From assembly GCA_005880755.1 (NCBI GenBank), contig VBGV01000148.1:1-5591 (forward strand): a DNA stretch of 5,591 nt, in the 5' to 3' direction. Below, piece after piece: positions 1 through 4,748 of this stretch. The DNA is from Chloroflexota bacterium (GTDB lineage Bacteria; Chloroflexota; Dormibacteria; Dormibacterales; Dormibacteraceae). The notes beneath the pieces are model-generated. The model worked only from the letters and a program-made list of their open reading frames with translations, did not search any database and was not told the origin of the DNA. Made by a program: the position numbers and the translations under genes. Within the stretch, counting starts at the first letter, position 1. Every line of letters begins with the position of its first letter.

Positions 1-277
1 GGCCGCGCCCGGCACGGGCGTCATCTCGGGTGGCGCGATGCGAGCGGTGATCGAGACCGCCGGCATCAAGGACATCCTCACCAAGTCGCACGGGACCAAC
101 AACCCCATCAACACAGTGCGCGCGACGCTTGCCGCGCTCCAGCAGCTGAAGACCGCGCCGCAGGTGGCCGAGCTGCGCGGCCGCGAGGTCGATCAGATGG
201 TCGGCAAGCGCCTGGCCGCCGCCTACAAGGGGGCGGAGCCGGTAGCTGCGGCCAAGGACGGAGCGACGGGTGGCTGA
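1..277 (+). CDS. rpsE: 30S ribosomal protein S5, C-terminal part (5' end outside window)
   Basis: Partial gene: the reading frame is open from base 2 and ends at TGA 275-277, so about 91 C-terminal residues are visible. S5 sits in the small subunit near the decoding site and contributes to translational fidelity and to helicase activity at the mRNA entry. The visible part is the C-terminal S5 domain: the run AAPGTGVISGGAMRAV, then GIKDILTKSHGTNNPINTVRA, both strongly conserved in the family. Many S5 proteins end soon after this region; here an Ala/Gly-rich tail (AAAYKGAEPVAAAKDGATGG) extends it. The ATG at 38 is an internal Met codon, not the start. The end overlaps the next gene, rpmD, by 8 bases, which suggests translational coupling. 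Upstream genes (rplR, rplF and so on) are expected but not seen. Identification is secure. Confidence 0.96.
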   Translation, partial: AAPGTGVISGGAMRAVIETAGIKDILTKSHGTNNPINTVRATLAALQQLKTAPQVAELRGREVDQMVGKRLAAAYKGAEPVAAAKDGATGG

Positions 278-530
278 CAAGATGCTCAAGGCGACGCTCG
301 TGAAGAGTGCGATCGGCGCCAGGCCGGAGATCAAGGCGACCGTCGAGTCGCTCGGCTTCCGCCGCATGAACCAGACTCGCGAGCTGCCCGACAACCCGGC
401 GGTCCGCGGCATGCTGAGGCGGGTCAACTTCCTGGTCGCCGTGGAGGGCCAACCGTACGAGCGCCCGAAGCGCAGCCGGTACAAGATCTGGCGCGCCCGC
501 TCGACCAAAAAGCACCAGAGGGGCAACTAA
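270..530 (+). CDS. rpmD: 50S ribosomal protein L30 with a basic C-terminal extension
   Basis: 86-residue product. The core L30 fold occupies about residues 5-59: LKATLVKSAIGARPEIKATV, LGFRRMNQTRELPDNPAVRG and RRVNFLVAVE match the family pattern (bacterial-type L30, large subunit). Bacterial L30 is normally about 60 residues, so residues 60-86 are extra; this tail is rich in Arg/Lys (PKRSRYKIWRARSTKKHQRG) and could bind rRNA, which is inference. The start is taken as GTG 270, with AAGGA at 254-258 and GGAG at 260-263 as Shine-Dalgarno candidates and an 8-base overlap with rpsE. An in-frame ATG at 282 would give an 82-residue protein starting MLKATL and is a genuine alternative. rplO follows after one base. 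Confidence 0.93.
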   Translation: MADKMLKATLVKSAIGARPEIKATVESLGFRRMNQTRELPDNPAVRGMLRRVNFLVAVEGQPYERPKRSRYKIWRARSTKKHQRGN

Positions 531-531
531 A

Positions 532-1122
532 GTGCAGCTGCATGACCTGAAGCCCGCCGCCGGCGCCCATCGCAAAGCCAAGCGTGTCGGTCGTGGCACG
601 GGATCGGGCCACGGCAAGACCTCGGGTCGCGGGCAGAAGGGCCAGAACGCCCGCAGCGAAGGCTTCCGCCTCGGATTCGAAGGCGGCCAGATGCCGTTCT
701 CGCAGCGCATCCCCAAGCTGCCGGGCTTCAAGAACCCGTTCAAGAAGATCTACTCGGTCGTCAACCTGTCGAAGCTCAGCCGCTTCCCCGACGGCGCCAA
801 GGTCGATGCCGAGACGCTGCTCGAGGCTGGCCTGGTTCACGCCGGCGTGGACATCAAGATCCTCGGCACCGGCGGCCTCAAGCGCAAGCTGATGGTCGAA
901 GCCCATGCGTTCAGCACGAGCGCTCGTGCCGCGATCGAGAAGGCGGGCGGAAGCGTCAAGGTGCTGGGGGAGCCCCGCAAGATCGGGCCCAGGCGAACCG
1001 CGGCCAAAGCACCCAGGCCCCTGCCCGAAGCGGCCCCGGTCGCGGCGGCAAAACCTGCGCGTGAGAAGAAGGGCGCGCCACCGCCTGCAGTCGAGGAGGC
1101 CACCCCTCCCGCAGAGGCTTAA
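532..1122 (+). CDS. rplO: 50S ribosomal protein L15 with an Ala/Pro-rich C-terminal extension
   Basis: 196-residue product. L15 is a late-assembling large-subunit protein that threads a long N-terminal extension into 23S rRNA. The diagnostic Gly/Arg-rich N-terminus is present: VGRGTGSGHGKTSGRGQKG at about residues 19-37, followed by GFEGGQMPFSQRIPKLPGFKN (48-68) and the globular domain ending near VKVLGE (142-147). Usual length is about 145-150 residues; residues about 149-196 form a low-complexity tail of Ala, Pro, Lys and Glu with no recognised domain. The start is GTG 532, one base after the rpmD stop, with AGAGGGG (about 517-523) as the ribosome binding site. secY begins three bases after the stop, consistent with one transcript. 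Confidence 0.96.
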   Translation: MQLHDLKPAAGAHRKAKRVGRGTGSGHGKTSGRGQKGQNARSEGFRLGFEGGQMPFSQRIPKLPGFKNPFKKIYSVVNLSKLSRFPDGAKVDAETLLEAGLVHAGVDIKILGTGGLKRKLMVEAHAFSTSARAAIEKAGGSVKVLGEPRKIGPRRTAAKAPRPLPEAAPVAAAKPAREKKGAPPPAVEEATPPAEA

Positions 1123-1125
1123 CCG

Positions 1126-2457
1126 ATGAACCTCCTCGAGGCGCTCATCAACGCGATCCGGCTGCCCGAGCTCCGCAACAAGATCCTTTTCACGGGCGGA
1201 ATCCTCATCGTTTTCCGGCTCTTCGCCAACATCGCCATTCCGAACGCCCAGCAGTCAGCGCTCGCGCTGCTCTTCAACCAGCAGGCTTTGCTCGGACTGC
1301 TCGACCTCTTCTCAGGCGGTGGCCTGTCGCGCTTCAGCATCGTCGCGATGGGCATGAACCCCTACATCAACGCCACGATCATCATGCAGCTGATGACGGT
1401 GATCTCCGAGCGCATCAAGGAGATCCAGAAAGAGGGCGAGATGGGCCGGCGGCGCATCCAGCGGTGGAGCCGCTACCTAACCGTCGCGCTCGGCGCGGGC
1501 CAGGCGTATGGATTCACAGTCCTCTTCCAGAACACCAGCCCCGCGATCCTCGGACCGCTCGACTGGTTCCAGCGCCTGCAGATCATCCTGGTCCTCACCG
1601 CCGGCACCGTGGTCCTGATGTGGTTCGGTGAGCTCATCACCGAGTACGGCATCGGCAACGGTGTGTCGCTGATCATCTTCGCCGGCATCATCGGGCGCGG
1701 GCCGCAGGGCGTCTCCGCCGTCTTCAACGCCCACTCCGCCGGCGGCGGCCTCGCCGACTACGTGCCGTTCATCATCTTCGCCGTCATCGCGCTGGGCATG
1801 ACGGCCTTGATCATCGAGGTCCAGCAGGCCGTGAGGAAGATCCCCATCCAGTCTGCGCAACGGGTCGCTGGTGGGCGCGAGGTGGGGCGGAGGGCGAGCT
1901 TCCTACCGCTGCGGGTCAACCACGCGGGCGTGATCCCGATCATCTTCGCGATCTCGGTGATGTTCCTGCCGACGATCATCGCCAACTACTTCAACGCGGC
2001 GCCGCCGGCCACGTGGTACTACAGGGCGGCCCACTGGGTGCAGGGCAACTTCAGCCCGAGCACCGCCAACGTCCCGATGGCCATCACCTACAACGGTCTC
2101 TACTTCCTGTTCACGTTTGGGTTCACGTACTTCTACACCGCGATCACGTTCGACGTGCATGAGGTCGCGGACAACCTCAAACGCTATTCGAGCTTCATCC
2201 CGGGCATCCGCCCGGGACGTCCCACCGCGGACTACCTGCAGGCGGTGATGAACCGCGTCACTTTCGTGGGCGCGATCTTCCTCGGGTTCATCACGGTCAT
2301 CCTGCCCATCGCGACGTCGAAGATCTCGGGCATCAATCAGCAGCAGATGTATCTCGGAGGCACTGCGATCCTGATCGTCGTGGGCGTCGCCCTCGACACG
2401 ATGAAGCAGCTGCAGACGCAGCTGGTGATGCGTCAATACCGCGGTTTCATCAAGTGA
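1126..2457 (+). CDS. secY: Preprotein translocase subunit SecY
   Basis: 443-residue polytopic membrane protein, the channel-forming subunit of the Sec translocon (with SecE and SecG), which exports or inserts proteins in concert with SecA or ribosomes. Length matches the family (about 420-450). Ten hydrophobic segments can be placed at about residues 19-38, 74-94, 117-135, 151-170, 180-194, 212-231, 268-287, 318-342, 375-396 and 405-422. The plug region follows the first segment (LFSGGGLSRFSIVAMGMNPYI, about 61-81). Signature stretches are GELITEYGIGNGVSLIIFAG (168-187), the cytosolic loop RKIPIQSAQRV then PLRVNHAGVIPIIFA, and FIPGIRPGRPT (358-368) in the SecA/ribosome-contacting C5 loop. The start is ATG 1126, preceded by AGAGG at 1113-1117 with 8-base spacing, three bases after rplO. 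No truncation is seen. Confidence 0.98.
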   Translation: MNLLEALINAIRLPELRNKILFTGGILIVFRLFANIAIPNAQQSALALLFNQQALLGLLDLFSGGGLSRFSIVAMGMNPYINATIIMQLMTVISERIKEIQKEGEMGRRRIQRWSRYLTVALGAGQAYGFTVLFQNTSPAILGPLDWFQRLQIILVLTAGTVVLMWFGELITEYGIGNGVSLIIFAGIIGRGPQGVSAVFNAHSAGGGLADYVPFIIFAVIALGMTALIIEVQQAVRKIPIQSAQRVAGGREVGRRASFLPLRVNHAGVIPIIFAISVMFLPTIIANYFNAAPPATWYYRAAHWVQGNFSPSTANVPMAITYNGLYFLFTFGFTYFYTAITFDVHEVADNLKRYSSFIPGIRPGRPTADYLQAVMNRVTFVGAIFLGFITVILPIATSKISGINQQQMYLGGTAILIVVGVALDTMKQLQTQLVMRQYRGFIK

Positions 2458-2525
2458 TGTTCTTTGAAGGCAACTCCTCCCCACCGTGTGGGGAGGTGGC
2501 CCGAAGGGCCGGAGGGGCTAGGTGA
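2457..2525 (+). CDS. Candidate bridging small ORF between secY and adk (22 codons, speculative)
   Basis: An uninterrupted frame runs from ATG 2457-2459, which overlaps the secY stop as TGATG, to TGA 2523-2525, which overlaps the adk GTG start at 2522 as GTGA. The peptide would begin MFFEGNSSPPC and end RRAGGAR. It resembles no family I know. Its interest is positional: it would let ribosomes pass from secY to adk without a gap. Against it, there is no clear ribosome binding site of its own other than re-initiation at the secY stop, the frame is only 22 codons in high-GC DNA where chance open frames are common, and the whole stretch is occupied by two inverted repeats that could explain it as non-coding. 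Confidence 0.15.
   Translation: MFFEGNSSPPCGEVARRAGGAR
2476..2510 (+). repeat. Two tandem perfect hairpins in the secY-adk gap
   Basis: The first hairpin pairs CCTCCCCAC (2476-2484) with GTGGGGAGG (2488-2496), nine perfect base pairs around a CGT loop. One base later GGCCC (2498-2502) pairs with GGGCC (2506-2510) around a GAA loop. No T-run follows, so this is not a canonical intrinsic terminator, and the same strand continues into adk. The second hairpin directly abuts the adk ribosome binding site GGAGGGG (2511-2517). CTCCTCC (2474-2480) could alternatively pair with that site, which would open hairpin 1. The paired-arm layout also resembles dispersed palindromic (REP-like) intergenic repeats of GC-rich genomes. 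The rest of the 64-base gap holds nothing else that I recognise. Confidence 0.7.
2511..2517 (+). promoter_or_regulatory. Ribosome binding site of adk
   Basis: GGAGGGG lies four bases before the GTG at 2522 and fixes that codon as the adk start, since the protein beginning there opens directly with the expected beta strand and P-loop (MNLLLYGAPGSGKGT). The site sits at the foot of the second hairpin and is partly complementary to the 5' arm of the first, so its access may depend on local RNA folding (inference). Confidence 0.6.
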
Positions 2526-3175
2526 ACCTGCTCCTATACGGTGCCCCAGGCAGTGGCAAGGGCACCCAGGCCAACATGCTGCGCTCGCATTTCGGCATTC
2601 CGCACATCGCGACCGGCGACATGCTGAGGGCCGAGATCCAGGCGGGCACCGAGCTCGGTCGCAAGGCCCAACCGATCCTGGCAGCCGGCCAGTACGTGTC
2701 GGACGGGATCATGATCGACATCGTCCGCAGCCGCCTGAGCCGCCCCGACTGCGCGCCCGGGTTCATCATGGACGGCTTCCCGCGGACGGTCCCGCAGGCC
2801 GAGGCGCTGGACGACCTGATGGCGGAGCTCGGCAAGCGCTTCGACCGCGTGATCTACCTGCAGGTGCCGGTCGACGATCTCCTGCACCGGCTGTCCGGCC
2901 GGCTGGTCTGCCCGGCCTGCCAGCGCACCTACCCGCCCGCCACGGCGGCGTGCGAGGCCGACGGCAGCACGCTTGTCCAGCGCGAGGACGACAAGCCCGA
3001 GGCCGTCCGCCCCCGGATCGAGATCTACCTCGACAAGACGGTGCCGGTGCTGGACCACTATCGAGGTGGCGGGCTGGTTTCCGAGATCGACGGCCGGGGG
3101 ACAATTGAGGAGATAAGCCGTCAGGTGCTTGCCGCCGTGAACGGAAAAATTCCGGTCAAGAAGCAAACCGCATGA
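2522..3175 (+). CDS. adk: Adenylate kinase, zinc-binding LID type
   Basis: 217-residue cytosolic enzyme that interconverts ATP + AMP and 2 ADP, balancing adenylate pools. The P-loop GAPGSGKGTQ is at residues 7-16. The AMP-binding region includes TGDMLRAEI (31-39) and DGFPRTVPQAEAL (84-96), with the family Arg in it. The long-form LID carries Cys130-x2-Cys133, Cys144 and Asp147 followed by LVQREDD (151-157), the Cys-Cys-Cys-Asp zinc arrangement known from Bacillus subtilis Adk. The stretch between the second and third ligand is shorter here (10 residues between them). RPRIEIYLDKTVPVLDHY (163-180) supplies the conserved LID-to-core Arg residues. Length is normal for long-type Adk. The start is GTG 2522 with a strong ribosome binding site. 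Its end overlaps map by four bases (ATGA), and the secY-adk-map order is the common bacterial arrangement. Confidence 0.98.
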   Translation: MNLLLYGAPGSGKGTQANMLRSHFGIPHIATGDMLRAEIQAGTELGRKAQPILAAGQYVSDGIMIDIVRSRLSRPDCAPGFIMDGFPRTVPQAEALDDLMAELGKRFDRVIYLQVPVDDLLHRLSGRLVCPACQRTYPPATAACEADGSTLVQREDDKPEAVRPRIEIYLDKTVPVLDHYRGGGLVSEIDGRGTIEEISRQVLAAVNGKIPVKKQTA

Positions 3176-3927
3176 TCAACCTCAAGACAGCTCACGAGAT
3201 CGACCTCATGGCCCGCGCGGGCAGCTTGCTCGCGTCCGTGCTGCCCCCGCTGAAGGAGGCGTGCCGGCCAGGGGTCAAGACGATCGAGCTCGACCGCATC
3301 GCCGACCGCCTGATCCGAAAGGGGGGCGCCACCCCGGGCTTCCTGGGCTACAACGGCTTCCCGCGCTCGATCTGCGTCTCGATCAACGACGAGGCCGTCC
3401 ATGGCATCCCCGGCAACCGCAAGATCGCCGACGGCGACCTGGTCAGCCTCGACCTGGGCCTGGTCCTGGAGGGGTTCTGGGCGGACGTCGGCGTCACCGT
3501 CGGCGTCGGCAAGATCACTCCCGGCGCGGCCCGCCTGCTGAAGGTGACCGAGCAGGCCCTGTACGTCGGTATCGACAAGGCCCGGCCAGGCGGCTACCTG
3601 GGCGACATCTCGTCCGCGATCCAGAAGCACGTCGAGGCGGCCGGCTTCTCGGTCATCCGGCAGTTCGTCGGCCACGGCATCGGCCGCCAGATGCACGAGG
3701 ACCCGCAGGTCCCGAACTTTGGGACACCGGGCACCCCTCCTCGGCTGAAGCCGGGGATGACCCTGGCCATCGAACCCATGGTCAACGCCGGCAGCTACGA
3801 GGTCTACATGAAGCCGGACGGCTGGACGATCTGCACCGCGGACGGCTCCCTGTCCGCCTACTTTGAGCACACCGTCGCTATCACAGAAAAGGGGCCCGTC
3901 GTGCTCACGAAGGGAGACCTCCAGTAG
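3172..3927 (+). CDS. map: Methionine aminopeptidase, type I
   Basis: 251-residue metallo-enzyme of the pita-bread fold that removes the initiator Met from nascent proteins at the ribosome. All catalytic residues are present: His77 (NDEAVHGIP), metal ligands Asp94 (SLDLG), Asp105 (FWADVGVTV), His168 (VGHGIG), Glu201 (AIEPM) and Glu232 (SAYFEHTVAIT), plus His175 in RQMHEDP. The tail motif DGWTICTADGSLSAYFEHT is typical. The length (about 250) fits the class Ia form, with no N-terminal zinc-finger or SH3-binding extension. The start is ATG 3172, overlapping the adk stop as ATGA; there is no strong Shine-Dalgarno, so translation is probably coupled to adk. The stop is TAG 3925-3927, followed immediately by the putative infA promoter element. 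Confidence 0.98.
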   Translation: MINLKTAHEIDLMARAGSLLASVLPPLKEACRPGVKTIELDRIADRLIRKGGATPGFLGYNGFPRSICVSINDEAVHGIPGNRKIADGDLVSLDLGLVLEGFWADVGVTVGVGKITPGAARLLKVTEQALYVGIDKARPGGYLGDISSAIQKHVEAAGFSVIRQFVGHGIGRQMHEDPQVPNFGTPGTPPRLKPGMTLAIEPMVNAGSYEVYMKPDGWTICTADGSLSAYFEHTVAITEKGPVVLTKGDLQ

Positions 3928-3929
3928 TT

Positions 3930-3938
3930 TGGTACAAT
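3930..3938 (+). promoter_or_regulatory. Extended -10 promoter element for a leaderless infA transcript
   Basis: TGGTACAAT fits the extended -10 pattern TG-N-TATAAT with a single mismatch in the hexamer (TACAAT, 3933-3938). Only eight bases separate it from the GTG of infA at 3947, so a start site 7-9 bases downstream of the hexamer would fall at or within two bases of the start codon. No Shine-Dalgarno lies between map and that GTG; the nearest purine run, AAGGGAG (3910-3916), is 30 bases upstream. No good -35 hexamer is seen about 17 bases upstream, which extended -10 promoters can do without. Together this predicts a leaderless mRNA covering infA-rpmJ and probably the alpha-operon genes. 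It is a prediction from sequence only. Confidence 0.6.
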
Positions 3939-3946
3939 CGCCGTTC

Positions 3947-4162
3947 GTGCCCCCACGCCCCCCACTCGTGAAGGGGGTCGTCAAAGAGCCGCTTCCCAAC
4001 GGTGTGTATCGGGTTGAGCTCGAGAACGGGGCGTTGGTCCTCGCCCACGTCGCCGACCGTCTCAGCACCCACTTCACCCGGCTCCTGGCCGGGGACAAGG
4101 TTGGGGTCGAGCTGGCGTCCAGCGACCGGTCGCGAGGGCGAATTCGAGAGATTTGGAGATGA
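3947..4162 (+). CDS. infA: Translation initiation factor IF-1
   Basis: 71-residue S1/OB-fold protein that occupies the ribosomal A site on the 30S subunit during initiation, helping IF-2 and IF-3. The family core is clear: KGVVKEPLPNGVYRVELENG (9-28), LVLAHVADRLSTHFTRLLAGDKV (30-52) and VELASSDRSRGRIREIWR to the end. GTG 3947 is chosen because it gives the normal IF-1 length (71 residues; E. coli has 72) and sits just downstream of the -10 element. A TTG at 3929 would add six residues but overlaps the promoter element, and the ATG at 3863 lies inside map in another frame. The N-terminus is unusually Pro-rich (MPPRPPLVKG) where many IF-1 proteins carry Lys/Asp. The stop overlaps the rpmJ start (ATGA). 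Linkage map-infA-rpmJ is standard. Confidence 0.92.
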   Translation: MPPRPPLVKGVVKEPLPNGVYRVELENGALVLAHVADRLSTHFTRLLAGDKVGVELASSDRSRGRIREIWR

Positions 4163-4275
4163 AGGTACGGCCGTCGGTCAGGAAGATGTGTCCCAGCTGC
4201 AGGGTGATCAAGCGCAACGGAGTGGTCCGCGTGATCTGCTCCAAGACGCCCAAGCACAAACAGAGGCAAGGATGA
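4159..4275 (+). CDS. rpmJ: 50S ribosomal protein L36
   Basis: 38-residue zinc-ribbon protein of the large subunit. The sequence starts MKVRPSVRKMC and ends with the family hallmark PKHKQRQG. Zinc ligands are Cys11-x2-Cys14, Cys27 and His33, i.e. the C+ zinc form. The C27-x5-H spacing corresponds to the 38-residue variant (as in E. coli) rather than the 37-residue x4 variant common in other bacteria. ATG 4159 overlaps the infA TGA by four bases; GAGAG (4146-4150) and GGAG (4155-4158, directly adjacent) lie upstream, and coupling to infA is likely. It precedes rpsM as usual, but across a 74-base gap with strong secondary structure. Confidence 0.96.
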   Translation: MKVRPSVRKMCPSCRVIKRNGVVRVICSKTPKHKQRQG

Positions 4276-4349
4276 TGAAAGTAGAGGACCGGGGTCCCCG
4301 CGAAATCGAAGATTTCGTGGGGTGGTCAGCGCCAGGGTTAGGAGAGTAG
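4272..4349 (+). CDS. Candidate bridging small ORF between rpmJ and rpsM (25 codons, speculative)
   Basis: An open frame begins at ATG 4272 (a second ATG follows at 4275), overlapping the rpmJ stop as ATGA, and ends at TAG 4347-4349, flush with the rpsM ATG at 4350. The peptide would begin MMKVEDRGPRE and end SAPGLGE; I recognise no family. AGAGG at 4262-4266 lies five bases before the first ATG and could serve as a ribosome binding site. The position would suit a leader peptide or a coupling ORF for rpsM. Against this, 25 open codons are easily produced by chance in high-GC DNA, and the stretch also forms a long hairpin that may be the real functional element. The parallel with the secY-adk gap is noted in the findings. 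Confidence 0.2.
   Translation: MMKVEDRGPREIEDFVGWSAPGLGE
4287..4327 (+). repeat. Long hairpin in the rpmJ-rpsM gap, possible RNA regulatory structure
   Basis: CCCCGCGAAATC (4296-4307) pairs with GATTTCGTGGGG (4311-4322) through 12 consecutive pairs, one of them G-U, around a GAA loop. An outer GACC (4287-4290) can pair with GGTC (4324-4327), enclosing the unpaired GGGGT at 4291-4295; that GGGG could also compete for the CCCC of the stem, and GGAC/GTCC (4286-4289/4294-4297) forms an alternative small hairpin. There is no T-run, so it is not a typical terminator. It lies about 12 bases upstream of the rpsM ribosome binding site, the place where E. coli S4 binds a pseudoknot to repress the alpha operon. 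Functional equivalence is only inference; a dispersed repeat is the other explanation. Confidence 0.6.
4340..4346 (+). promoter_or_regulatory. Ribosome binding site of rpsM
   Basis: AGGAGAG ends three bases before ATG 4350; its GGAG core (4341-4344) is spaced five bases from the start. It supports independent initiation at rpsM despite the preceding hairpin. Confidence 0.6.
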
Positions 4350-4748
4350 ATGGCGAGAATCGCCGGCGTCGACATACCCCCGCAGAAGCGCGTGGTCATT
4401 GCTTTGACGTACATCCACGGCATCGGCGACACCACCGCGCAGAAGATCCTGAAGATGGCCAACATCGACCCTGACAAGCGGACCAAGGACCTCCCCGAGG
4501 AGGAGGTCGGCCGGCTTCGCCAGGTCATCGACCGCCTCTCCACCGGCAAGGAAATCGTGATCGAGGGCGACCTCCGCCGCGAGGTCGCGACCAACATCAA
4601 GAGGCTGACCGAGATCGGGTCCTACCGAGGCCAGCGACACCGTCGCGGCCTGCCCGTGCGCGGCCAGCGCACGCGCACCAACGCCCGCAGCCGGCGCGGT
4701 CCGAAGCGCGCGGTGGCCGGGAAGAAGAAGGTCAAGGCCGGCAAGTGA
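4350..4748 (+). CDS. rpsM: 30S ribosomal protein S13
   Basis: 132-residue head protein of the small subunit; it contacts the P-site tRNA and forms intersubunit bridges with 23S rRNA and L5. The N-terminal domain opens MARIAGVDIPPQKRVVIALT and continues YIHGIGDTTAQKIL (21-34), the conserved helix-two-turn-helix region. The C-terminal signature GLPVRGQRTRTNARSRRGP is at about residues 100-118, followed by a Lys-rich tail (KRAVAGKKKVKAGK) that reaches into the decoding region. The protein is slightly longer than many S13 proteins (about 118-126) because of that tail. The start is ATG 4350 with a good ribosome binding site. The stop overlaps the rpsK GTG start by four bases (GTGA). Confidence 0.98.
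   Translation: MARIAGVDIPPQKRVVIALTYIHGIGDTTAQKILKMANIDPDKRTKDLPEEEVGRLRQVIDRLSTGKEIVIEGDLRREVATNIKRLTEIGSYRGQRHRRGLPVRGQRTRTNARSRRGPKRAVAGKKKVKAGK

Noticed and set aside
2476..2510. Intrinsic terminator after secY
   Set aside because: The stems are strong but no T-run follows either of them, and adk starts on the same strand within a few bases.
2464..3108. A 214-codon plus-strand frame overlapping adk
   Set aside because: Arg/Pro/Gly-rich out-of-frame translation of adk, which has complete catalytic motifs in the other frame.
3863..4162. A longer infA starting at ATG 3863 (99 residues)
   Set aside because: The first 28 residues are an out-of-frame reading of the conserved end of map, and family length and promoter position favour GTG 3947.
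3121..4269. A 382-codon open frame on the minus strand spanning map, infA and rpmJ
   Set aside because: It lies opposite three securely identified genes, its translation has no recognisable domain, and long antisense frames are expected in high-GC coding DNA.
4296..4322. Intrinsic terminator after rpmJ
   Set aside because: The stem is followed by TGGTCAGCG rather than a T-run, and rpsM continues directly on the same strand.
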